A program made the position numbers and the translations under genes. Under the pieces are notes generated by a model. That model saw only the letters and a program-made list of their open reading frames with translations, was not told the DNA's origin and ran no database searches. From CAZJGG01 sp964545475 (GTDB lineage Bacteria > Bacillota > Clostridia > Lachnospirales > JAISER01), in assembly GCA_964545475.1 (NCBI GenBank), contig CAZJGG010000025.1:1-39470 (forward strand): a DNA stretch of 39,470 nucleotides, written 5' to 3'. The number at the start of each line of letters is the position of its first letter. Within the stretch, counting starts at the first letter, position 1. This document shows positions 1 to 7,488 of this stretch, piece by piece.

Positions 1-27
1 GACCTTTCGGCTTCGTTAAGTCAATCC

Positions 28-1455
28 TTATTGCAATAACTTTTGTAATATTTCGTTTACTAAAGCTGGGTCGGCTTTACCCTCGGTTTTTTTCATAACA
101 ACCCCTACAAACCTTCCAAAAACTTTTGTGTTTCCGTTTTTATAATCGGTTACAAGTTTTTCGTTTTCATTAAGAGCCTGTTTTGCGGCTTCAATTATTA
201 AGCCTTCGTCGTTAATCATGCCAAGGCCGTTTTCTTCCACATATTTTTGAGGGTCTATATCTTCTTTATAAATTTTGGCGAAAATTTCTTTTGCAGTAGC
301 TCTGTTAATTGTTTTGTCAATAACAAGCTTAATAAGCCCTGCAATTTTTGCGCCGTCAATTTTAACGTCTTCTATTGTTGTTTCGCCTTTTATTGTGCTC
401 ATTAATTCTCCTAAAAGCCAGTTAGAAACTTCTTTCGGGTTGTCACAATGTTTTACCGTTTCGTCAAATATATCTGAAAGGTTTTTGCTTGATGTAATAA
501 TGTCGGCATCATATTGAGGAAGCCCGTATTGTTCCACAAGCCTTTTGTTTTTCTCATGGGCAAGCTCCGGCAGGCTTGATTTTATTTGCTCAAACCATTC
601 GTCGTCAATAATAACAGGCATAATATCCGGGTTTGGGAAATAGCGGTAATCCGTTGCATTTTCCTTGTTTCTCATGGAAAAACTCATGCCTTTGGCATCG
701 TCCCAGCGCCTTGTTTCCTGAACAAGCTTCTCGCAGCCGGTTGTAAGAGCATCTATATGCCGCTCTGCTTCGTATTCAATGGCTTTTGCAATTGCCCTTA
801 AAGAGTTCATGTTTTTCATTTCCGTTCTTGTGCCGAATTTTTCTTCTCCGGCTTTTCTTACAGAAAGGTTAACATCGCAACGCATAGAGCCTTCGTTCAT
901 TTTGCAGTCGGAAACTCCGGCAAAAGTTAATAACTGCCTAAGTTTTTCTAAGTATGAAATAACTTCATCAGCGCTTCTAAAATCCGCTTCGCTTACAATT
1001 TCCACAAGGGGAACGCTTGCTCTGTTATAATCCACTAGGGAAGAATCTGTCCATGGCTCATGTACAAGCTTTCCTGCATCTTCTTCCATATGAATACGGT
1101 TAATTCTTATTGTACGTTTGCCCTCAGATGTTTCAACCTCTATATGACCGCCTTTGCATATAGGAGAAAAAAGCTGGGTAATTTGGTAACCCGTTGATAA
1201 ATCGGGGTAAAAGTAATTTTTCTTTTCAAAGGTGTTGTACCTTGAAATTTCGCAGTTTGTAACAAGCCCGGCTTTAACAGCAAGTTCTACAACACGTTTG
1301 TTCATTACAGGAAGCAACCCCGGCATACCGGCACATGCTGGGCATACGTTTTCGTTGGCATCTGCTCCGAATTTTGCGGAACATGTGCAAAATATTTTGC
1401 TGTTTGTAGCTAGCTCCACATGTACTTCAAGCCCCATTACAAGTTCATAGCTCAT
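28..1455 (-). CDS. gatB: Asp-tRNA(Asn)/Glu-tRNA(Gln) amidotransferase subunit B
   Basis: GatB binds the misacylated tRNA, phosphorylates the Asp or Glu side chain with ATP and amidates it with ammonia delivered from GatA. The protein is 475 aa, the usual length. The N-terminal signature GLEVHVEL (residues 8-15) is intact, followed by a zinc-ribbon-like Cys set (C23, C25, C38, C41) and the KKNYFYPDLSTGYQ segment (about 78-91). The C-terminal helical tRNA-binding (YqeY-like) region is complete. The ATG overlaps the gatA stop by 4 bp, implying translational coupling. It is the last gene of the aspS-gatC-gatA-gatB operon. Unlike its partner GatA it shows no loss of conserved residues that I can see. 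Only 27 bp of the window lie beyond its stop and they hold no recognisable feature. Confidence 0.96.
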   Translation of the reverse strand: MSYELVMGLEVHVELATNSKIFCTCSAKFGADANENVCPACAGMPGLLPVMNKRVVELAVKAGLVTNCEISRYNTFEKKNYFYPDLSTGYQITQLFSPICKGGHIEVETSEGKRTIRINRIHMEEDAGKLVHEPWTDSSLVDYNRASVPLVEIVSEADFRSADEVISYLEKLRQLLTFAGVSDCKMNEGSMRCDVNLSVRKAGEEKFGTRTEMKNMNSLRAIAKAIEYEAERHIDALTTGCEKLVQETRRWDDAKGMSFSMRNKENATDYRYFPNPDIMPVIIDDEWFEQIKSSLPELAHEKNKRLVEQYGLPQYDADIITSSKNLSDIFDETVKHCDNPKEVSNWLLGELMSTIKGETTIEDVKIDGAKIAGLIKLVIDKTINRATAKEIFAKIYKEDIDPQKYVEENGLGMINDEGLIIEAAKQALNENEKLVTDYKNGNTKVFGRFVGVVMKKTEGKADPALVNEILQKLLQ

Positions 1456-2810
1456 AAAGCGCCCTCCTGTTCAAATTTTTTGGCTAAGGTGTATATTTTA
1501 CTTTCGTCAAACTGTTTAGCAATTATGTTAATACCGCCGTTTTTATAAGGAACTGCCGTTGCAGGCGAGCCTGTAAGGTTGGCAAGAGCAGTATATTTAG
1601 TGTTTTCAAATGTAGGCTTACAGTCTTTCATAGTTTCACCCAAGCCGTAGGCTTCTCCCTGGTAAGCGGAGGTTATTATAACGTCATAGCTTTCAAAAGC
1701 TTTTTCAATATTTTGCTTCATTAACCCTCTTATTTTCATGGACTGGTTGTAAAAAGGCTCGTATTGCCCTTGTGACAGCACATATGCGCCCATCATAGCG
1801 GCTTTTTTAGCTTCAATGCCGAAAGCCTCTGTCCGTGAATTTAAGTACAGGTCGTTTACACCACGGAAGTTTTCCGTGCGGTAACCGAATTTTATACCGT
1901 CGAAGCGGGTGATGTTATTGCTGGATTCGCCATAAGAGATGATATGGCTTACTGCTGAAATATATTTATAAAGGGGAAAATCAATATATTCTACGGTGAA
2001 ACCTTGGTTTTCAAGACCTTTCACTATTTTTTCGCAATCTCCGCATAATTCTTTTATTACGCCGATTTTTCTAATTTCAGCTTCTTTATATTCATAACTT
2101 TCATTTTTATAACTTGTTCCGTCTTTAGGGTCGTAGCCGGATATAACTGACAAAGCAGTGTAACCGTCTTCAACAGAAGCAGCAGTAACGCCGATTTGCT
2201 CCATTGAGGATGTATTGGCAATAAGCCCGAAACGGGAAACTGTGCCGTAAGTGGGTTTAATAAAACATACTCCTGCTTGAGCGGCAAGGCGGCGGCTTTC
2301 CCCCATAATATCGCTTCCGAAAGCAAGAGGAATAATGCCGGAAGCAACGGCTGCTGCTGCACCGGAACTTACTTTTTGCTGGTCAACAGGGTTTTTTGTT
2401 GCTCCTTTAAAGGAGTAATCAGTAGAATCTCCGAAACCAAGTTCGTTTATATTTGTTTTACCAACAATAATCATTCCGGCGTTTATAATACGCTCTACAA
2501 CAGTTGCCCCAAAAGGCGGTTTGAAGTTGTAAAGCATTTTAGAACCTGCTGTGCACAATTCATCTTTTATTAAAATATTATCATCAATGGCAACAGGAAC
2601 TCCGGCAAAAGGGGAAGTAAGTTTGCCGGAATCAATATCTGCCTGAACAGCTTCCGCTTGTTTAAGGGCGCATTCTTCGTTAAAAGAAATAAAGCAGTTA
2701 GATTTATCCTCTTTTATAAGTTTAATGCTTTGTTCCACAGCTGTCTTAACGGTTATTTCTTTTTTCTTTATTTTTTCAGCTAAAGTAATGGCTGTAATTT
2801 TTTTATCCAT
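1452..2810 (-). CDS. gatA: GatA-like amidase-fold subunit lacking catalytic residues (probable pseudoenzyme)
   Basis: By position and overall sequence this is GatA, the glutaminase subunit of GatCAB, 452 aa against roughly 485 for typical GatA. The family normally uses a Lys-cisSer-Ser triad. Here the Lys of the usual PVAIKDNI reads PVAIDDNI (Asp76). The Gly/Ser-rich loop PGGSSGGSAAAVA is shortened by about four residues to VSSGAAAAVA (148-156). The nucleophile segment GSDTGGSIRQPA reads GSDIMGESRRLA (165-176), putting Glu171 at the Ser position in an ungapped alignment up to the conserved KPTYG. The reading frame is intact, overlaps gatB by 4 bp and lies 11 bp after gatC, so it is probably expressed. 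It may be a structural subunit with ammonia from another source, or a duplicate set alongside a functional GatCAB elsewhere. The assignment to the GatA family is firm; the inactivity is inferred from recalled consensus. Confidence 0.9.
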   Translation of the reverse strand: MDKKITAITLAEKIKKKEITVKTAVEQSIKLIKEDKSNCFISFNEECALKQAEAVQADIDSGKLTSPFAGVPVAIDDNILIKDELCTAGSKMLYNFKPPFGATVVERIINAGMIIVGKTNINELGFGDSTDYSFKGATKNPVDQQKVSSGAAAAVASGIIPLAFGSDIMGESRRLAAQAGVCFIKPTYGTVSRFGLIANTSSMEQIGVTAASVEDGYTALSVISGYDPKDGTSYKNESYEYKEAEIRKIGVIKELCGDCEKIVKGLENQGFTVEYIDFPLYKYISAVSHIISYGESSNNITRFDGIKFGYRTENFRGVNDLYLNSRTEAFGIEAKKAAMMGAYVLSQGQYEPFYNQSMKIRGLMKQNIEKAFESYDVIITSAYQGEAYGLGETMKDCKPTFENTKYTALANLTGSPATAVPYKNGGINIIAKQFDESKIYTLAKKFEQEGAL

Positions 2811-2821
2811 ATCTAAACTCC

Positions 2822-3109
2822 TTACTCTAAAGTTTGCGGAACTTGGAAATAGCCGTCGTTTTGTTCCGGCGCATTTTTAAGGATTTCTTCTCTTGGTATT
2901 GTTTTTATAGTTATGTCCTCACGCAAAACGTTTGTAAGAGAAGTAACGTGAACTAGAGGTTTAACCTCAGTAGTGTCTACCTCGCTTATTTTTTTAAACT
3001 GGTTTGTTAAATATATAAAATCTTCTAATATTTTTTCTCTTTCATTTTCGGGCAAATCAAGCTTAGCAAGCCCTTCAAGCTCAATAATCATTTCTCGGTT
3101 CATTTCCAT
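2822..3109 (-). CDS. gatC: Asp-tRNA(Asn)/Glu-tRNA(Gln) amidotransferase subunit C
   Basis: GatC is the small clamp subunit that wraps around the GatA-GatB interface and stabilises the transamidosome core. The protein is 95 aa, the normal size. It has the typical order: N-terminal helical LAKLDLPENE segment, central LVHV followed by LRED, and the terminal APEQNDGYFQVPQTLE motif (80-95). It lies 11 bp downstream of aspS and 11 bp upstream of gatA in the same operon. The C-terminal tail, which in the family threads along GatA, is intact although GatA itself is catalytically degenerate. An alternative Met at residue 3 could also serve as start. Confidence 0.94.
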   Translation of the reverse strand: MEMNREMIIELEGLAKLDLPENEREKILEDFIYLTNQFKKISEVDTTEVKPLVHVTSLTNVLREDITIKTIPREEILKNAPEQNDGYFQVPQTLE

Positions 3110-3120
3110 AAGTTCAACTC

Positions 3121-4863
3121 CTATCTGATTCTTATATGAACTTCTTTAAGCTGGTGGTCCGTAACAAAGTTTGGAGCGTTCATTAATAGGTCTTGTGCAT
3201 TGCCGTTAAGGGGAAAGGCAATAACTTCACGGATGTTTTCCTCACCAGTAAGAAGCATTACTATTCTGTCTACCCCGGGAGCCATGCCAGCATGAGGTGG
3301 TGCGCCGTATTGAAATGCATTGTATAATGCAGAGAATTTTTCGATTACCGTTTCTTCGCTATAGCCTGCAATTTCAAAAGCCTTTAACAAAATTTCCGGG
3401 CGGTGGTTACGAACTGCGCCGGAAGAAAGCTCAACACCGTTGCAAACAATGTCGTATTGGTAAGCCAAAACATCCAGAGGGTTTTTAGTTTCAAGGGCTT
3501 CCATTTCCCCTTGTGGCATTGAAAATGGGTTGTGGGTAAAATCTATTTTCCGGGTTTCATCATTTATTTCAAACATTGGGTAATCAACAATAAAGCACAT
3601 TTCAAAGCAATCGTCTTTTATTAAACCAAGTCTAGAACCAAGCTCCGCTCTTATTTGACCTGCAAGCTTAGAAACTATTTTTGCGCCGTCGGAAATGAAA
3701 AATAAAGTGTCTCCCTCTTTTAAAGAGAGCATTTTTATTAATTCCTGCTGTTTTTCTTTGGATAAAAACTTAACTATAGGACCTTTAAGCTCCATGCCCG
3801 GCAAAATCGAAATATACCCAAGCCCTTTCATACCAATTTCCATAGCGTATTTAAGCATATTCTCAAAAAATGACTTCGGCATTTTAACGCAGTCCGGAGC
3901 GACAATACCACGAACCGGCTTATTTTTAAATGGCATAAAATCTACTTCTGCAAAAAAGTCGGACATATCTACAATTTCAAGAGGGTTGCGTAAATCCGGC
4001 TTATCCGTTCCGTATTTAAGCATACTTTCTTTGTATGGTATCCTTTTAAAAGGCAGAGCAGAAACTTTTTTGTCTGAAAAATTAGTAAACGTATCGTAAA
4101 TTACTTTTTCGGCAACGTTTAAAACTTCTTCCTGGGTCGCAAAAGCCATTTCAAAGTCAAGCTGATAAAATTCCCCGGGGCTTCTATCAAGCCTTGCATC
4201 TTCGTCTCTAAAACATGGGGCAATTTGAAAATATTTATCAAAGCCGGAAACCATAAGCAACTGCTTGAAAATTTGTGGCGCTTGAGGCAAGGCATAAAAC
4301 TTGCCGTGGTGTTTGCGGCTTGGTACTAAATAATCCCTTGCGCCCTCCGGTGAAGAAGAAGTTAAAATAGGGGTTTGCATTTCCATAAAGCCTAAGTTTT
4401 CCATAGTTTTGCGTAAATGGCTAATAATTTTAGAACGCATAACAAGGTTGTTGTGAATTTTATTGTTTCTTAAATCTAAATACCTATATTTAAGTCTAAC
4501 GTCTTCTCTTGTGTTTGTAGACGTATCAATATCAAAGGGAAGCATATTTTTTGCATTGCCAAGTATTTTAATGCTTTCAACCCGAACTTCTACATACCCC
4601 GTAACGATTTTGGGGTTTATAGTTTCCGCATCTCTTTCAACAAGCCTGCCCTCAACGGATATTACTGTTTCTTTGTTTAAATTTTTTGCAGCGTCCTCAT
4701 TATTGAAAACAATTTGGGTTACACCGTAATGGTCACGTAAGTCTACAAAAATTATGCCGCCATGATTTCGTACAGTGTCTACCCATCCTGCAAGCCTTAC
4801 TGTTTCGTTAATATTTTGTTTGCTAAGCTCGTTGCAATTGTGAGTTCTGTAAATATTTTGCAT
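3121..4863 (-). CDS. aspS: Aspartyl-tRNA synthetase, probably non-discriminating (Asp/Asn)
   Basis: A bacterial-type class IIb AspRS of 580 aa. It has an N-terminal OB-fold anticodon-binding domain (about 1-110), a class II catalytic core with motif 2 around FRDED and motif 3 around APGVDRIVMLL near the C terminus, and an inserted GAD domain between them. In the OB fold the segment GWVDTVRNHGG puts His34 where non-discriminating AspRSs such as that of Pseudomonas aeruginosa have His and the discriminating Escherichia coli enzyme has Leu. It would therefore charge both tRNA-Asp and tRNA-Asn, with Asp-tRNA-Asn handed to GatCAB. It is the first gene of the operon, behind a T-box leader. The SD is AGGAGG just upstream of the ATG. 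Confidence 0.95.
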   Translation of the reverse strand: MQNIYRTHNCNELSKQNINETVRLAGWVDTVRNHGGIIFVDLRDHYGVTQIVFNNEDAAKNLNKETVISVEGRLVERDAETINPKIVTGYVEVRVESIKILGNAKNMLPFDIDTSTNTREDVRLKYRYLDLRNNKIHNNLVMRSKIISHLRKTMENLGFMEMQTPILTSSSPEGARDYLVPSRKHHGKFYALPQAPQIFKQLLMVSGFDKYFQIAPCFRDEDARLDRSPGEFYQLDFEMAFATQEEVLNVAEKVIYDTFTNFSDKKVSALPFKRIPYKESMLKYGTDKPDLRNPLEIVDMSDFFAEVDFMPFKNKPVRGIVAPDCVKMPKSFFENMLKYAMEIGMKGLGYISILPGMELKGPIVKFLSKEKQQELIKMLSLKEGDTLFFISDGAKIVSKLAGQIRAELGSRLGLIKDDCFEMCFIVDYPMFEINDETRKIDFTHNPFSMPQGEMEALETKNPLDVLAYQYDIVCNGVELSSGAVRNHRPEILLKAFEIAGYSEETVIEKFSALYNAFQYGAPPHAGMAPGVDRIVMLLTGEENIREVIAFPLNGNAQDLLMNAPNFVTDHQLKEVHIRIR

Positions 4864-4924
4864 ATTAACCTCCTAAAATTTCAAGGTAGTGTCTTAAATA
4901 ATGTTTTAAGACAAACCTGAATAA

Positions 4925-4964
4925 ATAAAAAACGCCCCGAAAAAATTTTCATTTTTTCGGGGCG
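4925..4964 (-). terminator. T-box intrinsic terminator of the aspS operon
   Basis: On the minus strand an almost uninterrupted hairpin (CGCCCCGAAAAAA arm, matching arm ending TTTCGGGGCG) is followed by a run of T. It sits between the T-box sequence and aspS, which is the terminator position expected for a transcriptional T-box riboswitch. Confidence 0.93.
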
Positions 4965-5197
4965 AGAATATTAAATTCCCGCGGTGCCACCCGTATTGAC
5001 GTTAGTACCAACAAAAACAAAACAGTACTAAAAGGTAAGTCCACTTAATTAAAAATATTAAATTGTAATAAAAAGTGTTGCTCTCCCTACTACTTGCTTA
5101 AACGGTGCTTTCAGCCGGTGACACCGAATCTCTTTTAAACGTTCCGGAAAGGGGAGGTCTTTTTACTTTAAAAGCTTTACTCTGATAAATTATGATT
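4925..5197 (-). promoter_or_regulatory. T-box riboswitch leader of aspS-gatCAB, likely Asn (possibly Asn/Gln) specifier
   Basis: The minus strand at 4997-4980 reads AATACGGGTGGCACCGCG, matching the T-box consensus AANNAGGGTGGNACCGCG. The TGGC bulge would pair with a tRNA 3' end whose discriminator is G. Upstream is a Stem I region with an AGAGA element (near 5132) and a distal hairpin CGGTG...CACCG. The lower Stem I can pair TAAAAAG with CTTTTTA, and CTCCC with GGGAG. The 3' strand of the internal loop between those helices is AGCAACA, placing AAC (Asn, 5079-5077) in the specifier position. CAA (Gln) overlaps it one base earlier. No Asp GAC codon is present there. Uncharged tRNA would favour antitermination and switch on the operon. 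The fold was made by eye. Confidence 0.93.
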
Positions 5198-5226
5198 ATT
5201 AAATCACAATTTTATTCATCTGTCAA
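5198..5226 (-). promoter_or_regulatory. Promoter of the aspS-gatCAB operon
   Basis: Minus-strand TTGACA (5226-5221), 17-bp spacer, TTTAAT (5203-5198). It starts 8 bp beyond the stop codon of the upstream rluB-type gene and precedes the T-box leader by the expected distance. Confidence 0.75.
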
Positions 5227-5233
5227 TAATTGG

Positions 5234-5962
5234 TTATAATTTTTTTAAATAATTAATCTCATCTTTAGTCAAATGCCTATATTTTCCCGTTTCTAAATCC
5301 CCTAAAGCAATATTACCTGTAGCTATTCGCTTTAAGTTAATAACTCTATGGGAAATTGCTTCGCACATTTTACGAACCTGCCTGTTTCTGCCCTCTTTTA
5401 TTAAAATTTTAACAAGGGTGCTACGCTCGTCTCGGTTTACTATAAAAATCCTTGCCGGAGCGGTTTTATATTTGCCAACAACGCTGTCCTCTATATATAA
5501 GCCGGAGCGGAAGCTTTGCAGCTCTTGCTTTGATGGAAAGCCATCAATTTTGGCAAGATAAGTTTTTTCAACCTCGTGTTTTGGGTGTGTCAGCTTATAA
5601 GTAAGCGCACCGTCGTTTGTCATAAGCAAAAGCCCGGACGTATTATAGTCTAGCCTGCCAACAGGAACAAGCCTTGCGTTAACATTTTTTACAAGGCTCA
5701 TAATGGTGGGGCGGTTCTGCTCGTCTTTAACCGTTGAAACATAACCAACAGGTTTATGAAGCAGTATATAAACAAATTTGCTTTTGCTTGAAACAGGCTT
5801 GCCTTCGTAGGTTACTTTGTCTTTCCATGTGTCTACTTTTGTTCCCAGCTCATTTACTAATTTGCCGTTAACAAAAACCTTGCCGTCAAGGATTTCCTGT
5901 TCGGCTTTGCGTCTTGCGCATATTCCGCAATCGGCTAAATATTTGGATAATCGTACTATCAA
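5234..5962 (-). CDS. rluB: RluB/RsuA-family ribosomal pseudouridine synthase
   Basis: Converts a uridine of rRNA to pseudouridine; RluB-type enzymes act on 23S rRNA near position 2605. From a TTG start at 5962 the protein is 242 aa, with an N-terminal S4 RNA-binding domain (about 2-60), then the PsuA/RluB catalytic core with the signature GRLDYNTSGLLLMTNDG and catalytic Asp105, and a C-terminal EGRNRQVRKM motif. I chose TTG at 5962 because GGGAG lies 8 nt upstream and because family proteins begin close to the R-L-x-K-Y-L motif. A start at 5986 would add eight residues and fall inside the family B repeat. It is likely monocistronic; the aspS promoter follows its stop immediately. RluB versus RsuA/RluE specificity cannot be settled from the sequence. 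Confidence 0.9.
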   Translation of the reverse strand: MIVRLSKYLADCGICARRKAEQEILDGKVFVNGKLVNELGTKVDTWKDKVTYEGKPVSSKSKFVYILLHKPVGYVSTVKDEQNRPTIMSLVKNVNARLVPVGRLDYNTSGLLLMTNDGALTYKLTHPKHEVEKTYLAKIDGFPSKQELQSFRSGLYIEDSVVGKYKTAPARIFIVNRDERSTLVKILIKEGRNRQVRKMCEAISHRVINLKRIATGNIALGDLETGKYRHLTKDEINYLKKL

Positions 5963-5980
5963 TTTAAAAACTCCCGTGTA

Positions 5981-6060
5981 GAGCAATTTGACAAAACATT
6001 AACAGCAAACGTTTCACCGCTGTTCCTGCGAACATAGCTGTTTATGTTTTGTAAATAGCT
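5981..6060. repeat. Family B small interspersed repeat, copy 1 (80 bp)
   Basis: The reverse complement of this stretch matches 8987-9084 almost throughout, apart from an 18-bp gap and a few substitutions. Its ends form an imperfect terminal inverted repeat around ATTTGACAAAACAT and ATGTTTTGTAAAT, and the interior has AACAGC/GCTGTT self-complementarity. It ends just upstream of the SD of the pseudouridine synthase gene. The remaining gap up to 6198 contains no gene; next to dacF there is a short tandem duplication. Confidence 0.85.
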
Positions 6061-6198
6061 ATATAAATTAGAATACGTATTTAATGATAAAGCATAATCG
6101 CCGAACTTTAAGTCCAGCGATTAATTAATTTTAATGAATATTATATTGTTATGGTGTAGTATAGTCAAGTCAAATTTAAAATTCCAGCAGAACCAAAT

Positions 6199-7389
6199 TT
6201 AAAACTCCGGCAGAACCAAATCTACTTCCTCGTTTGTACCAATTTCAAGCCAAGAGCCTATAGTTTTTTCGAGAGAAGTTTTAAGGTCGTGGCGGTCCGC
6301 TGTTGCGTCGGCTAAAATATCAATGACTTCTATTAATTGACCGTTTATATAAATTTTAGCCGTGCCGACTTTTTGGTCTTCCGTAATAGGGGCTCGTATA
6401 GTTTGGGGTAAATCCAGCTCCACAAAAATGTTTTCACGTTCTTCTTTGTTAAGAGGGAGGATTAAGCCGTCTGCATAGGAGGAAGTAATGTTGTCGGTTT
6501 TGGAACGTTCTATATTAATTTTGCCTGCAATTTCTTCTTTTTTAGCTATTTCTTTGTAGGCGTAATTATCAAAGCCGTAATTAATTATTTTTTTTGTGTC
6601 TGTAAACTTTTGCATTCTTCCGCCTGTGCCCCAGCCGCTTGCTAAAACAACGGTTATAAGCTCCATATCTCCGTGTTTTGCAGAGCCAACGAAACATTGC
6701 CCTGCTTTTCCAGTAAAGCCTGTTTTAACGCCGGTTGCTCCGGGGTATTCGTATAAAAATCTGTTTTTATTTATAATATTATAATGCCTTTTACTGCTTT
6801 GGAAGCTATGGTTTTTAGTTTGAATAATTCTTCTAAAATCCTGGTTTTGAAGAGCGTAACGAGTAATTTGAGCCATGTCGTAGGCAGTTGAATGGTGGTT
6901 ATCGGAATCTAGACCGTTAGGTGTTTCAAAATCAGTGTTATATACGCCTAATTCTCGTGCTTTTTGTGTCATTTCCTTGCAAAATTTTTCAACGCTTCCG
7001 GAAATATGCTCCGCAATGGCAACGGCGGCATCGTTAGAGGATTCTAGCATTAATGCTAGCATTAAGTCTCCGAGTTTTACTTCTTCGCCTGCTGATAAGT
7101 AAAGTTTTACTTTCGGCGCAAGGGAGGCTCTGCGTGAGACTTTTACGTTATCGGACATATTGCCTTTTTCAAGGGCTAGAATGGCCGTCATAATTTTTGT
7201 TGTAGAAGCCATTGGAAGCTGAGTATAGGCGTTTTTTTCCCATAAAACTCTGCCGGTTTTAGCGTCCATAAGTATGGCGCCCATAGCGGCAACATCGGAT
7301 TGTTTTATGTTATATGGCTTAACTTCCGCAGCATAAATGTTTTGACAAAACAGTAAACTCATTAAAAACAGCAGAAAAATTCGCTTCAT
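6199..7389 (-). CDS. dacF: Serine-type D-Ala-D-Ala carboxypeptidase (DacF/PBP5-like)
   Basis: A low-molecular-weight penicillin-binding protein that removes the terminal D-Ala of peptidoglycan stem peptides outside the membrane. It is 396 aa with a signal peptide (residues 1-20, hydrophobic core, likely cut near YAA-EV). The three active-site motifs are complete: SxxK as S62-T-T-K65, SxN as S117-S-N119, and KTG at 222-224 followed by FTG. A C-terminal beta-rich PBP5-type domain (about 290-390) follows. No clear C-terminal amphipathic anchor is obvious. The SD AAGGAGAG is well placed before the ATG. In Bacillus dacF sits next to the spoIIA genes; that context is absent here, so the gene symbol reflects sequence type only. 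Confidence 0.9.
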   Translation of the reverse strand: MKRIFLLFLMSLLFCQNIYAAEVKPYNIKQSDVAAMGAILMDAKTGRVLWEKNAYTQLPMASTTKIMTAILALEKGNMSDNVKVSRRASLAPKVKLYLSAGEEVKLGDLMLALMLESSNDAAVAIAEHISGSVEKFCKEMTQKARELGVYNTDFETPNGLDSDNHHSTAYDMAQITRYALQNQDFRRIIQTKNHSFQSSKRHYNIINKNRFLYEYPGATGVKTGFTGKAGQCFVGSAKHGDMELITVVLASGWGTGGRMQKFTDTKKIINYGFDNYAYKEIAKKEEIAGKINIERSKTDNITSSYADGLILPLNKEERENIFVELDLPQTIRAPITEDQKVGTAKIYINGQLIEVIDILADATADRHDLKTSLEKTIGSWLEIGTNEEVDLVLPEF

Positions 7390-7406
7390 AATTCTCTCCT
7401 TGTTTT

Positions 7407-7435
7407 ATAAGGACCGCCGAAACGGCAGTCCTTAT
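7407..7435 (-). other. Hairpin between the NSS transporter gene and dacF
   Basis: ATAAGGACTGCCG / CGGCGGTCCTTAT with a 3-nt loop on the minus strand, 13 pairs including one G-U. The same position would be a C-A mismatch in a plus-strand transcript, so the minus RNA is the better fold. There is no U-tract. It may terminate the transporter transcript weakly or act in the dacF leader. A weak promoter-like TCGACA/TATAAG overlaps its upstream arm. Confidence 0.5.
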
Positions 7436-7488
7436 ATGATTTACATTTATGTTTTGTCGAATTTAAACATAATATGCATATTTTTGAT

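Noticed and set aside
4925..5197. Asp-specific T-box, as expected from aspS as first gene
   Set aside because: No GAC or GAT triplet occurs in the 3' strand of the predicted specifier loop; AAC (with overlapping CAA) is what the sequence shows.
6095..6125. Terminator between dacF and the pseudouridine synthase gene (AATCGC...GCGATT hairpin)
   Set aside because: The stem is interrupted by mismatches and no U-tract follows on the minus strand, so I could not support the call.
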